A stretch of 64,000 nucleotides of DNA from Hermodice carunculata. Lineage: Eukaryota > Annelida > Polychaeta > Eunicida > Amphinomidae. Both the position numbers and the translations under genes were made by a program. Shown one piece after another: positions 24,230 to 36,419 of this stretch (position 1 is its first letter; each line of letters starts with the position of its first letter). The stretch is taken from positions 128,259,741 through 128,323,740 of the forward strand of contig OZ026612.1 of the NCBI GenBank assembly GCA_964020975.1, read 5' to 3'. Under the pieces are notes generated by a model, which was not told the DNA's origin, made no database searches, and worked only from the letters and a program-made list of their open reading frames with translations.

Positions 24230-25540
24230 GGTTGTACGTCAGTTTTTCAGGAGACTTTAATAACAAAATACACAACCGGAACAAAGTGCCATGCATTTAT
24301 TTTCAAGAAAGATAGTTTTTTAGAGACCTTTAATTGGATAATTAGAAGACCTCTAATTTATCAAACAGTCAGTTGAAACTATCATGAATTATTCATACCA
24401 AGCGCATTAATACACATGTACACGTTCCTGTCGCAGGTGACCCCATGGCCCTGCCTTTCATAACTGTATAAGCTGAAAAAATACCACAGAATATTTTGAT
24501 TTACAAACCACAGTGGTCGACAAGATTGAGATAGTATCATGCCACTGATAACCGTTTGGACAATGGATTTTTATTTTATGTCCGCATCTACTGTGAGCAT
24601 GCTGTATAATGTATCATGATTTGATTTAATCACGCGTGTTTACACTGGTTGCCTTATAGTAACAATACAACAATAATAACACATGTTCTGAGCAGGGTGT
24701 GGAAATCGATAACCATAATCAAAGTAAATTTAGCAAAGGGTCAACAGCCAGACGGTTTTTTTTCAAATTATTCCTTATTTGCCTCAGAGAAAACGCCTCA
24801 CGAATATGAAGTGATAAATCAACCGCAAGTCGAAAAGAAGACGTGGGGAAGTAGTTTCTAAAGCACACGGTGAAATCTTATCTGTCTTAAATTGAGACCG
24901 TCAGGTATCATAAAGCTCCTGAAGTTACCAGGGACCTGAACCGGTCAACACTGGACTCAGTTATTCACCATTTTGTGAAGCTGAACAAGTATTACCTTGT
25001 GGAAGCCAAAGTCTGCCAACCTTGTTCATGTAGTAGAAGTATATGTAGAGTATGCCATGGCGGGCGATCTGTGCTGCTTCGTATTGCACAGGTTCTGAAG
25101 AACTAAACTGACAGTACAACTGTAGAATATTGCACATGTATACTCTGGTATTGTTGTATGTATTTGAAAAAGACTTTTCCAATACTACTTATACTTCAGT
25201 CAACACAATAGTGTCAAACGTCTACTCATTTTATTTTCAATGCGAGTGAGGTAAGCCTCCTATTTCAAATCATCAAAAAGGATTGATGCCCCACAAGTGT
25301 ATCAGTGCCTTATCCCGGTATGAGAGGGATGTCATCTAAATGTAAAGTACGGTAATGTACCTAGTGACGTTTGGGTGAGAATAATATGGCAATGGAATTT
25401 AAGACATAAATTGTAACTTTCTGGAGTCTACTCCCGAACGTTATTTTAGTTAAAAGTATTGATCTTATTAGCTATTTTGTTTAATAACGAATTAACTAAG
25501 AAAGGGTCTTAAGAAAGACTAATGAGTACCAGGCTGGTGA
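24230..25540. other. No recognised gene
   Basis: Short open frames only (70-73 codons at 24649 plus and 24961 minus), without motifs. No repeats or RNA genes noted. Confidence 0.4.
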
Positions 25541-25544
25541 CCCT

Positions 25545-26085
25545 TTATAGTAGGACCTAAATCGAGTCAGCCGTTTGTCTGATAAGTGGCTGTTGAAGTT
25601 TAATGCCACTAAATGTGTTGTCCTTAAAGTAAAACAATCCTTCAGCTTCATTTACACCGTGGATGATATTGTATTAAAACAAGTTAAAGACCAGAAAGAT
25701 CTTTGAATCATAATATCTTTGAATCATAACGCCTTGAAAATAATTACGCTGTACAGAGCAATGGTCAGATCAATTTTGGAATATAGGCCTCTCGGCCTAA
25801 AATACAAACATAAAATTGCCAGAAACATTGCAAGCTAGGTGCCTCAATCTTTGTACAAACCAAATGTTACTAGATTTTCCTACGTTACAAAACAGGAGAT
25901 CTGTTTATCTCGACCCAATAGAGTCCTTATAGAGGACACAAGTACACGATCTTTAAAGCATACAGTAGATATGTTCGTAAATACATTTTCTTCACCTGGG
26001 TTGTCGAAAGCTGGAAGAAATTACTATGAAAGAGCTGAGGCTCTATCCCTGTAATTTTTTCAAAAGGAAGAGAGGGATCCCTTCC
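25545..26085 (+). mobile_element. LINE (CR1/Jockey-group) 3' fragment, plus strand
   Basis: Covers the region just after the RT active site to the C terminus. 'LSDKWLLKFNATKCVVLKV' near 25575 is the usual block after YADD, and 'DQKDL' follows. 'LYRAMVRSILEYRPL' near 25750 corresponds to the LYKxLVRPxLEY block. 'FPTLQNRRSVYLDP' near 25875 corresponds to LxxRRxRxDL. 'FFTWVVESWKKL' near 25990 is the C-terminal RVVxxWNxLP block. The 5' part is missing, as is common for LINE insertions. At least four frame changes or stops separate the blocks. A C14 run follows at 26140-26153. Confidence 0.75.
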
Positions 26086-26363
26086 CAATGACTCTAAGGA
26101 ATAATCAGGAGTGTGGTGTTATCTGAAGAAGACACAAGACCCCCCCCCCCCCCATGTACACATCCATTAGCATTGATCTATTATGTTGACTTGGCATACG
26201 CATCATGAAAATATTCATTTATCTTATAGTAGGTATTTATTCCCTCTTTCTACTGGTTTGGAAGTGCACGAAATTTTTTTATCCCTCTTCTTTACCCTGC
26301 TTTAGCCACACCCATTTCTGTTTTATACAAGAGCCTCGATTTCAGTTTCCGTTTCAATCAAGT

Positions 26364-26875
26364 AATGACATGTTTCCAACGGAAGCCTCGGTTTCAATCG
26401 ATATAAATTTTCGCGGTGCGAGCGTTCAGCGAAACCATATCATTAATATCCTTACAGGAAATTACGGGTTTTAATCCCAACTTTCAGTCTTTATTGAAAT
26501 GGAGAATAAATACATATTACAAGATTAAACCGTCATCACCACCTGTGTGGTGAGGTGAAACAAAAAATCCCCCCCCCCCCCCCCAGCAATGTATGTCACG
26601 TGAAATTATATCCACAATACGTGGAGACTATCAGTTACCGCCTGTGTGCTGAGGTAAAACAGAAAAATGCCGGCTTCACAGGACAAACATTGCTGAAGGG
26701 ATGCATTTTTTACACCTTACCACACAGGTGGTGATGACGGTTTAATCTTGTAATATGTATTTATTCTCCATATCTATTCTGACTGAAAGGGTATTAATGA
26801 CATGGTTTTGCTCAATGCTCGCACCGCGAAAATTAATATCGATTGAAACCGAGGCTTCCGTTAGAAATATATCAT
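26364..26875. mobile_element. Foldback element (non-autonomous, inverted arms)
   Basis: The left arm at 26364-26566 is the reverse complement of the right arm at 26704-26875, with high identity. Examples are GGAAGCCTCGGTTTCAATCG against CGATTGAAACCGAGGCTTCC, and CCGTCATCACCACCTGTGTG against its complement. The left arm has about 30 extra bases near 26446-26475. The central segment has a C16 run (26569-26584), a partial third copy of the CACCTGTGTGGTGAGGTGAAAC motif (near 26638-26665), and a short inner pair AGCAATGT/ACATTGCT. No coding capacity. The structure fits foldback elements or long-armed MITEs. The superfamily is unknown and no target-site duplication is claimed. Confidence 0.8.
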
Positions 26876-27223
26876 TTTATAAACAAAATCTACTTGTGAA
26901 GAATAACAACGTCTCTAAACTTTCGCTGCAGAGATGAATAAAAATGATTTGTAGTGCTAACATTTAATCATACAAACAAAATGCTTACATTGCTTTATTA
27001 CTCCTAAAGTTGGGTGATCTCGTTCTTTGAGTAACAAGCACAAAATTAATAAAAATAACACAAATTAAAACAATTTAAAATAACCCTTTTTCTCTGCAAC
27101 ATGCATTGTCCCGTGCTGTTCTCCTTCCTCCACAATAGGTCTGAACACCTTATAAATTTGGCAGGCCAAAAGTAGTGCTTGTTGTCGTAATGCAAACGTG
27201 CTGCTTTCGCAAACATTTACCCC

Positions 27224-27298
<75 letters not shown>

Positions 27299-28424
27299 AT
27301 ATACATATATATCCCACAAGAGTCACAACACGAACTCAATACTATGGCATATGGCGGGGGCGCTGGTCCTGCAGCGTCCAGACTGCAAAGTGGAGAACGC
27401 TAAATTAACATCAAATCAGGGGCAGATCAATGAGTTTGCATTGGTCAGGGACACAGAAAACTGAACTGACAAAATAGCTTTGTTCCCCATGGGCAGCAGG
27501 GGCAAACGGAGATAGGCTGAATACGAAAGTGCACGTATAGTGATTTCTGACCCTTCTTGAACTTCTTGTGTATACGTGTATGGTTTCAATAGTCAAAAAA
27601 TGCCTTTCATTGCATCTGTATGCACTCTTGGTTGAATAAAAAAATAGTTATCATTAAAAAAATCACGATGCCACCTGCTGATCAAGTTTAATTGGAACAC
27701 ACCCAAAAATTAAACACGTCACACCAAGTCCGAAGAAAGCCTGGGCAGCTGGAAATTTTGAAAAGGTAAAAAATTAGAAGCTAACTTTCCACATGTGCCA
27801 TTTGTAATGCATATTGTATGAGCCCAAAATATAGTACTGAGCAAATTTCTTTCAAATGTGCGTTTTCTATTCTTTTCTATTGATACAAACTTCCACGAGC
27901 ATCAATTCTTAAGTTGTTCCTCTGCTGGATATCGACCAGACTTCTGTCCCACAGCTGCCAGCACAGTTCATGTTCACACTGTCATCCGGCCGCAGACTTG
28001 CTGCAACACGTGTACCTGCGTCTGTTTCGGTGGCTGTGTCTGGCCGTTGTATTTTTCGACCGGCGCCGCAGAACGGATGCGACCGGAACTCTGCAAAAAT
28101 TCAAAGACCCTTTCTTCACTCCTCTCCAGGACCGCTTGGCGGCCTGGCTTGTTCTAGCTAGACGCTATGACCGCCCCATCATTTACTTGTCCCCATTCTT
28201 TCAATGCTAAAAAAACCTCCGAATGTAAATGTTATAATATGAAACGGTCTGAAGAAAGACTATTCGAACACATTAATACAACAAGAAACAAAGTTCCAGC
28301 TTCTTTTTCTTTTTTTTTGGAAATGATAGTCTTGGTTTCAGGCAAAATCACTCTTTTTAACAAAGTAGAGGCTTCTATTCTAAAAACAAATTGATATTGA
28401 ATGTTCAGTTTTGTGCAACACTGG
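26876..28424. other. No recognised gene; (AT)n at 27229-27312
   Basis: An AT microsatellite of roughly 40 units lies at 27229-27312. A locally GC-richer patch at about 27930-28160 carries overlapping open frames of 63-99 codons without a recognised domain. It could be an unrecognised exon or transposon scrap. Confidence 0.4.
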
Positions 28425-28592
28425 GGGGCAGGGAGTGTTTTGTTTTGTTTTTGTTTTTTTGGGGGGGGTTGGTTTTTTGGGGGGTTGTTTTTTGTTTTTT
28501 GTTGTGTTTTGTTTGTTTGTTTGTTTGTTTTTTTTTGTGGTTTTTGTTTTTGTTTTTGTTTTTTTTTTTTTGTTTTTTTTTGTAAAAAACAA
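28425..28592 (+). repeat. G/T-only low-complexity tract
   Basis: About 165 bases made almost only of T and G: runs of six to eight G alternate with T runs, then (TTTG)n and long T runs. The G runs could form quadruplexes on the plus strand. Open frames on both strands here are compositional and not genes. Confidence 0.9.
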
Positions 28593-28990
28593 GATAAAAC
28601 ATATATGTTATATCTTATGCCATAATTTAATCCTACCAAACATCATTATGACTTATCACCTCTCTCCTTCTCCCTTTATTCTGTTCTCAGTACTTATTGA
28701 ATCAATAAAACTTAGCTGTTGTTCAGTTGAATTTTCTTTTTGCCGTCAGTAAATAGTCCATGCCACATTTTTTACGACTGTATCTATCTATATGTGGATT
28801 ATGCATTGTTCATCATGAATATGTTCATTGTGACGGACTGTTTTATGTGTTTAGGAAATGGAATTAATATAAGCTTATCTATAACTTGTTTTCCAATCCC
28901 ATTAATTTTTGTTTACTGTAAATAAAATATGTTCAAATAAAGTGGATTTTTTCCATAGATCTGTAAAGTATGCCCATGATTCCTCAATAG

Positions 28991-29325
28991 ACAATGGTTA
29001 ATTAAACCGTGTCCATGTTAGCCGTACGTGTGTTGCATGTTTATCATTCCTGTAATAATTGTATGAATAATAATTTAACATCTCATGTCCATATTGGTTG
29101 TCATTGTGTTTTATATTATATCAATGCTAACATAAATGCACAGATAATGGGGTACTGTACAATGTCCATTTTAACTGTGAGTGTTTCACATTTTATCGTA
29201 CCCATGATCATTGTGCAGACAACGGTTTGCTACACTGTGTCCGTATGATTGGCTGTTATTATGTTGGACATTTTATCTCATCGGTGATAACTGTATGAAC
29301 CATGGTTTACTATGCTATATCCTTA
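28991..29325 (+). repeat. Diverged tandem array, unit about 76 bp
   Basis: Unit starts at 28991, 29067, 29144, 29219 and 29299 all have the shape ACAATGGTTTACTA..TGTCC, spaced 76, 77, 75 and 80 bp. Each unit then has a TTTATC or TTATATCA motif and ends in ATAATTGTATGA or ATCATTGTGCAG. Identity between units is modest, so the array is old. The frame at 29009-29248 is a by-product. Confidence 0.7.
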
Positions 29326-31232
29326 TTGACTGCTGATTTATTTTTTTTTTTCACTCCGCAGCTTCCATAGCTAAATTAAATGTGCACATTCGAAAATATC
29401 TTACATTTCAGGAGTGAAATTTTTCCTAAATTTCTCTCTTAAAAGCAAATGTTCGTAATTTAATAGCACACAAAAGAAAACCTCATAAATTATATTTTTG
29501 TATTGTGAAATCTTAATCAAATTTGTCAACTTACAATGAGCAATAAAAATTAGGACTCTGCCATCCTGGTATGTGCATGCATTAACCGTTATAACATGAC
29601 ACAGACTCAGAATGTTAGGCGAAAATTTAAATGGAAATAAGCCTATCTTGGTCACTTGAAACAGTTTCCCGTGGTAATTTATGAGGTTACCGGAAATTAA
29701 CAAAATCCTTCATTCACAAATAGAGTGCTCAACGTACACATTTTCTTAAAGTAGCTGAATTTGTAGATTCAACGTAATTCTTTTTCAAAAGTTAATTTGT
29801 TTTTAATGGTAAGGGAACAAGTACATAGGTAATATTCACGATTTCACACATATATGGATCCAGCTAATCTAATATTTGTACATTATAACATCTAATTGGC
29901 CTCATACCATAACTTGTAAATTAAACTGTTACTAAATTGAAGACTGGCGTGCTCATGTTCTTTTATTTTAATTAGTAACCCCTGTCAATTATATATATCG
30001 TGTCTACTTTGTCTCAGATTTTCTTTCTGTTTCTTGGGTGCTGCTCCAACCTCCCCCTCCCCCAACTGGCGATTTGAGCAAACTTGTCTTTTTCTGTTTA
30101 GCTGGAGTGTGGCACGACCTTTATGTTGGGAGTGTAGTGAAATGCTCAGACGGAGCATTTATTTTACTTGTGTGTGTTCAAAATGTTCGTGATAAGATGC
30201 ACTTTTGCAGCATCTAAATTTGTGTTGAAGTTATATATCATTACAGGAGGTACAGAATACCATTTCTATCACCACAGTATTATATCGGGTGCAGTAACCA
30301 TAATGTGCAGGGTGACTAACTTAATCACACAAGTGTAAATTTTGTTTGCATCAAAGCGAACCTCCATGTTGCTATTTAAAGTGCAATTTAACGTTTTACA
30401 AAAAATAATTTGATAAAACCACATGCCGCAAGGCACACCTACAGAGGGAGGCAGTAGTCCCACGCTGGCTCACATCTGGGTTCTATTTCACAGAATTTGT
30501 ATTTTAGAGTGAACTAACCTTCAGATCAGTCCTACTTTCTGGTCACCAGGCACCACCTGGTTCACGTTGCTAATTTAAAACCACGGTCACGTGCGTTTGC
30601 CCCTGATGTGCACCCTTTGGAAAAAAGATCTTTTTCAATGTCAGAGCCAGTGCTGGCTTCTAAGCGAGCTGGGTTGAACTTTGAGCTAATGGACTTGACC
30701 TTATTGACAAGATTAAATCGACAGGAGCGGGAAACAGATTTGGTCACAGTGGGTGTAGTCATTGGTGTTCAGTTGTACTGCTTTGGTTCTGCTCAATTGT
30801 GTGAACATGTTGAGACTAAGACAGAAGTTAAGACAGAAGGGCACTAAAGTGATGAGTGTGGCTTCAGTGATACTACTACTTAATATGACGACAGGTAGTC
30901 TCATAAAGAAGCCCTACAAAGTAGTGGAGGCAAGGCTGCAGGTTTGCACAGTGCACTGTTGTAATTTTGTGTGTAATATTGTTGCCTCCCCGCTAAGGTA
31001 CCTAGCATGGGAACGTATGCTTTATGGAATATATATTAGGTTAGTTGTAATGAGGTCAGGGAAATAGAGCAGAATGTGGCTGTTCCAAATCAATATTTAC
31101 CACTTAGGAATCCAGTAGTGAAACTCTGCCTGAGTTCCCGCCGGTGGGTTGCGTTATTACATAGTATTCAGCATAGTTAAATGGTTTGTTCAATAAGGCA
31201 GTATAACATAGCTCCTATATTTATTTAGGGTA
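29326..31232. other. No recognised gene
   Basis: Open frames up to 101 codons (29401-29703 minus, 30762-31067 plus, 30608-30847 plus) have no readable motif. A T-rich run lies near 29340-29351. No RNA gene seen. Confidence 0.4.
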
Positions 31233-31378
31233 TTCCCGTCTCTATCCTTGCTATTGAGGATGAGGTCCCCACTCTGTATTTTGGTCCTGTGCGCCTCCTC
31301 AAATGCAGTGTCTTTCGAACACAGGAGTACATTTCCGAGAGGAAACGTTACATGCAGCTTGGGTCAGCTGGACTTTAA
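31233..31378 (+). mobile_element. Possible DIRS/tyrosine-recombinase retroelement scrap
   Basis: A short open stretch with 'LYFGPVRLLKCSVFRTQEY' and then 'SERKRYMQLG' resembles the segment before the catalytic core in DIRS-type tyrosine recombinases (a xCPVRALxxYLxRTxxxR pattern). It also parallels the 'YAVRALCWYFSHMADL' segment of the element at the start of the window. No other part of an element was found around it, and it is a broken fragment at best. Chance similarity cannot be excluded. Confidence 0.3.
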
Positions 31379-32499
31379 CATTGAGTATCGATACTTATCC
31401 ATATAAATAGCACATGAAGCAAATTCCTTACAATTAAGAAAGTGTTTCATAACCTGCCAACACAAACACTGGGTATTCTGTGTCTACGTGAGCCGTAACA
31501 AATAAAATGCCGTAGTTCATCAAATAAACTGCCCATGATGGCTGACTTCAATCAGGCATTTCCATTCTGGATATGTTCATATAACACACATGTGGAAGTT
31601 GCTTAAGACCCTGTTCCATGAAGCTGCAACTAATGATCATAAAGTGCACAAAACCCCCATTGTTGCTTTTCTTAGAGGAAATAATATGATTGTACCACGC
31701 AGCAATCAGCGCAGATCAACAAAACGTTAAATGAGCCTCGTCTAAATTACAAGAGGTGCACAGAGTCATGCCTCTGGTTTGGACCATAACATTAGTTTAA
31801 TAAATAAAACAAATATTGCATCGTACGTCTGACGCGCAACGCCTTATTTGGACTGACTAATGTAATAAAACGCATTGATTCCTTGGCAGGAAATGTTCAA
31901 CATGACATCCAAAAGTGCGAACTTGCTTTTGTATTCGATGGCATACAATTCTGGTTGCAGCCTTTCGCTAACATTCATTTAGGTTGACAAGCCAGAATGA
32001 CACCTGTGCAGACAATCCGCGAGCCCGTATATCCCCTATGACTAAAGCATGCATGCGAAGCTTTCAGTGAATATTTACAATAGTGGCTTCAGTACAATGG
32101 ACATACTAAACTGTTGCTATATTCAGGTTTGAATAGTTTACCTGCCATTGGGCAGCTGAGTAATTTATAAGTAATTTTATTGGGGAAAACCCCTCTACAA
32201 TGCGGGAAATGGGAAGCTGGGTAAATCGCAATGCGTCCAAAGACTAAATTGTAAATGGCTAGCAATTAAAGAGACATTTTTTTCTTTAACATCAGGCTGT
32301 TCAATTAAAAACAGACATTTTTAAATGAAGAACTATGAAAGGAAGTAACTTTTTATTTGACTACAATTAGGAATCATTTGTGCAATATCTGCAATGCAAT
32401 GTCTGGAAACTCTGATGTAAATTGTTTTTGGAGTAGTAACACTTCTTCGGAGTTTGTATCTTAAATCAAAGATTTAAAAGCAAAGATTATCACATAATT
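31379..32499. other. No recognised gene
   Basis: AT-rich unique-looking sequence, no open frame of note and no repeats recognised. Confidence 0.4.
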
Positions 32500-33341
32500 T
32501 TATTTTCCTACACTGCACACACATCTACCCATAGATGCAGTCAAAAGATCACTTTCAGAATTAATCAGCAAAATGTTTAAACTTAGTGGTAAAACCTACA
32601 TAAATATTAATTCATATTCACAGAAAGCATATTGGTTCTACAATAAATATTCAAAAAATAACATGAAATCTTACACTGTTGAAACTTTGATAGATGCTAT
32701 AAAAAATTTTTTGGATAATACTTTTGTCCAGTTTGGACCATTGTTTTTTAACCAGATAAAAGGCATTCCAATGATTAGTAACTGCTCCTCGTTACTCGCT
32801 GATTTATATTAAACCTGGCTTGAATTTAAGTGCATGGATAAATTGATGAAAAAATATTTTCATTTGGCTGCAAAATTATTAAATAATGCAAGTATATTGA
32901 TGACATTGCTTGTGTAAATGTGCAAAATTTAATGAAATTACTAAAGAAATGTACCCAAAAGATATCCCCCTGGAGGGTAACAATCGATATGATTTCAAAG
33001 ATGTTTTCCTGGATTTGGATATTCCGGTCTGAAATAACAGGTTTGGCATTAAAGTCTATCACAAAATTGCTGAGTCTAACTTCGAAGTAGTCAATTATCC
33101 TTTTCCTGATAGAAATATTTGGGAAACTATTGGATATAATACATTTAAGTCACAAATTTTGAGATTTGGTCGCATTTGTTCTAAATATCAGGACTTTGCA
33201 TCAAGAACCAAATTTGATTACAACAAACTCGAGTCAAGAGGGTTCAAGCATGTGTTTTTGATCAAATACTTCTACAAATTTTGCTGTAAATATCCAGAGG
33301 ATGTTAGAAAATTTGGGTTCAATAATTTTAAGGATTTCTGA
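32500..33341 (+). mobile_element. Penelope-like reverse transcriptase fossil
   Basis: The segment at 32573-32812 reads 'YTVETLIDAIKNFLDNTFVQ' followed by 'FNQIKGIPMISNCSSLLADL'. It matches the GIPMGTNCAPLLADL block typical of a family of metazoan reverse transcriptases close to Penelope-like elements. The YIDD catalytic box is readable at 32893-32904. Further on come a 'VYHKI..NFEVVNYPFPD' block, 'RFGRICSKYQDFASRTKF' and a C-terminal helical part ending in 'NNFKDF' at 33341. No GIY-YIG nuclease or 5' part was seen. The copy is broken, with about three to four breaks, and one long C-terminal stretch is still open. An alternative is an uncharacterised RT clade outside Penelope. Confidence 0.65.
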
Positions 33342-33479
33342 CTTGCCTGTATTGCTACTTAATTATACCTTTTGGTATCATTTTGTTTTAATATTCACCT
33401 TTCTGGCATTTAAGACTTACAGGTAAGTGTACATTTACTAAATGTATATAATTACTCAATTCGACTGTCGCACACCAGA

Positions 33480-33645
33480 ACCGGTAATCAGTTATGCGTT
33501 GCCATGAGCACTTGGCAAGAATTGGCTCTACTTACTTAATTGGTACAAACTTGAGGCTTTATTTTCTATCAATAACTCCAGGGCCAGTAGTCAGCCATAG
33601 GTTGTCCCAAGCACTGAGCCAAAAATTAACAGGCTTTACACAATT
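33480..33645. repeat. Two diverged copies of a ~55-bp motif
   Basis: CCGGTAATCAGTTATGCGTT near 33480 and GCCAGTAGTCAGCCATAGGTT near 33585 start two related segments, each running through a '(G)CACTTGGC/GCACTGAGCC' motif. The segments lie about 107 bp apart. They follow the RT fossil and might be tail repeats of that element. The similarity is weak. Confidence 0.35.
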
Positions 33646-34896
33646 ATTACAAATTTGACTCATTCTTTTAAAACAGAAACTAAAAGTTTATGACTGAATC
33701 GAACTAGATTTCTTGGAGACTTTCATAGTGAGGATTAGGTGTCATCATTGAGTTTCTATTTTTTTTTAAACATTTCTGGTACAGGATGTCTATTGTTACA
33801 GCACTTGTTAGGGATTCCCCTGGTTTATACAGGTGACTCTGGCTGTAACTGTTTATTTTGTAATCAGTGGATTGAATATATGGCCCCAGTTTGTTTCTAT
33901 CTCAGTTATACACTGGCAACTAGATGGACTTATGTGTCCTATCCATATAGAAATCGTACATACTAGCTGCTATTCAGATATACATGTACGGGTATAGGCT
34001 CCAAAACATGTTCTGTGCAGGTACCCGCTGAAGACCCTTTAATTTCTTTGGGCTTATACAGCCTGTTTCAAAATTCTACAGAGGAATATGTGCAGTACGG
34101 ACAAAGGTACCTCCATAGGAATATTGGTTAGACACTGACAGGTTAGCTTATGGAGAGTAGAGAGTTCGGACTGCAGAATAGAGTAATGGCTACTTTGAAG
34201 TAGTTCTGGACCAAAAGGCACAAATACAATACAATATATACATATTTATATAATGTTCATGCAGCAAGCACTTCAACCAAGTTGGGAAAAGAAAATCCTG
34301 TGAACTAGTCAAGCTTCCTGGAGGTTGCATTAACACACTCTGTCAAATATACGTGAAGTATCCTCGTCTGATAATATAGAGGTTTAGAAATCTCCGGTAT
34401 CTCCTATGTAAGGTGACGTGCGTGGCCAGAAAAAGGTATACCCCAAGTAGTGTTCCGTGACGCCAGTGCTTTTACCAGGACGGAGTACTGAGGTACGAAA
34501 AACCTAAGCACAATAATTTTGTAATGTTCTATAGATTGGTTTTTATGTAAGCATACATCTGTATAAACTGAAGGAGCAGCAATATTTCACTAATTTGTCA
34601 GTATGATATTGTTTTATTTTGTCACGAAACATTAAGGTAAAAATGTCTTCAGCCGTAGAATATGTGCAAAAGAAATCTATACATCACGCGTGCAATGAAT
34701 GGCTATTTCTGGGAGCTACCGCTGTGGATCACGACAACCGTCCTCGGACAACCCATGAAGCACACACCTTGCGTAGTAGTGGGGACGCAGACTGTTCATG
34801 AACAAGATGCTTTGTCCAATTCGTATTACGGATAGTTATGTACACACAGCAAATGACCTTTATGTGCTCTATCAAAAAGCGTTACAAACGGACATA
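33646..34896. other. No recognised gene
   Basis: The frame at 33739-33966 (75 codons) and that at 34619-34801 (60 codons) show no motif. Nothing else supported. Confidence 0.4.
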
Positions 34897-35032
34897 CGAC
34901 TTGTTCCCGTTTATCGTGTTGATATACTTTAGGGCTAGTCACAACATGATTTGACTTTATTACATTCGACTTGTTCCCGTTTATCGCAGTCATATATTTT
35001 GGGGGCAGTTGCTACATGATTTGACTTTAGTC
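34897..35032. repeat. Tandem duplication, 70-bp unit
   Basis: CGACTTGTTCCCGTTTATCG occurs at 34897 and 34967. Both copies end in ACATGATTTGACTTTA. The middles have diverged. Confidence 0.8.
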
Positions 35033-35604
35033 ATGATAATTTTGCAAGAAAATGAAATATGGTAGAACAAAAAACTGTATGCCAATACTAAATATCGTTC
35101 TACTCCGGGAGATGATCAATAGAAGTCCTTTTATAAACCCAGGGGAATGGTGTGCAACAACAGAAAAGCTCGAGAGCATTGCGATACAGCCCCAATTGCA
35201 ACACGGGCTTGCAGAGAAAGGACTATGCTGCTCATACAATATTTTAAACAGGATCAAATAAGTAAAATCATGGAGGGTAAAAAAAGTATCCTTGGTAACA
35301 TTCAACAATTGAGAGGCTGGTATTGTGTAATAAAGAACATATAACTCCACGAGGTGTGTACATTTGACTGAGCCATTCAATCAATTTTTAAAGGTAAATT
35401 TTATATATATTTAAGGTATTAAACTTACTTGCCCGTGAAGCAGACTGAAATTCTGTTGTTTTTTAATGTTGCATTTCATTTGAACACTGGTGCGCTCAGC
35501 AGGCAATAATCTTTTAACATGTGAACAGTCACTACTTTGGTTTATTGTTCGATGAGCTATGAACCAAAGTTGCAGCATTTTAGTTTATACAAATAAGCAA
35601 ATAG

Positions 35605-35990
35605 CATTTCAATTTATGCAAATTGGTAAATACACAAAATTTAAATCTTCAATACATTTAAAACTATTAAAAAGAAAGCTGCCATTCGAACTTCAATTTT
35701 TAGGAATGTAAAACAGCCGCATTCAATAACCCGTAAATTAAAGTTCCATCATTTGAATTTGTGCAAATTAGGTGAATACACAAAATTTAATCCTTGAATA
35801 TCTTCTACACTTTTACATATAGAGGTGCCATTCGATTCCAATTTCTAGGTTTGTGATATAGCGGTATTTAGTGAACCATGAGGATAGATAGTAGTATTTT
35901 AATCGATGCAAATTACGCAAATATACAAATTCAAATGTTGAATAGCTTCATAACTATCATAGATAGAAGCTTGGGAGGGTACTTCCAGTT
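35605..35990. repeat. Tandem array, 145-bp unit, about 2.7 copies
   Basis: Units start near 35605, 35750 and 35895. Shared landmarks are CAATTTATGCAAATT, AAATACACAAAATTTAA, a TTCAAT(A)TC stretch, and GCCATTCGAACTTCAATTTTT with related forms. Units are about 65-75% alike. The frame at 35878-36060 falls in the third unit and is not regarded as coding. Confidence 0.7.
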
Positions 35991-35999
35991 TCACTGCGG

Positions 36000-36419
36000 T
36001 GGTAGGTGTGGAGACGCGACGGGAATGACCCCATGTTTTCCACTCCCTGTAAATGTCTGACCCCCACTATGATGTAGGGCTTACATATTGGCCCCCATCT
36101 TTTCAAATGCAAAAAAACAAACCAGGCAGGAATTTGTTTAGATGTACGTTTTTAATTCTAGTCAGTTTCTTGCAAAATTTTGACGGATGTTTTGATTTAC
36201 GAAAAATTCCTTCACAAAATGCCTTATCATGTTTTTGTCGGCTCATTTTATCTGTTTTTACAAATAGCGTTTTTTGCACTTTACACTTGTAGTTGGCGCT
36301 TTTTTCTACATGTATAAGCAATAGTTTTGCATATGTGGTAGGCAATGTTATTACATATATTTTTTACATATATGACAAAAGTTTTAACATACAGCATCGA
36401 GTTTTATACATACAACCAA
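36000..36419. other. No recognised gene
   Basis: Overlapping plus and minus frames (36053-36292 and 36103-36345) lack motifs. The stretch separates the 145-bp array from the LINE that follows. Confidence 0.4.

Noticed and set aside
23854-24376. Five overlapping 66-83 codon frames starting MFS and containing AYPTYCAFCSVL repeats
   Set aside because: They are translations of the 70-bp satellite and shift with it; not genes.
28232-28752. Several Lys/Thr/Asn-rich or Phe/Val-rich frames, up to 135 codons, on both strands
   Set aside because: Purely compositional translations of the G/T tract.
35027-35380. 117-codon hydrophobic minus-strand frame
   Set aside because: Hydrophobicity follows from the AT-rich antisense composition; no motif, and two plus-strand frames overlap it.
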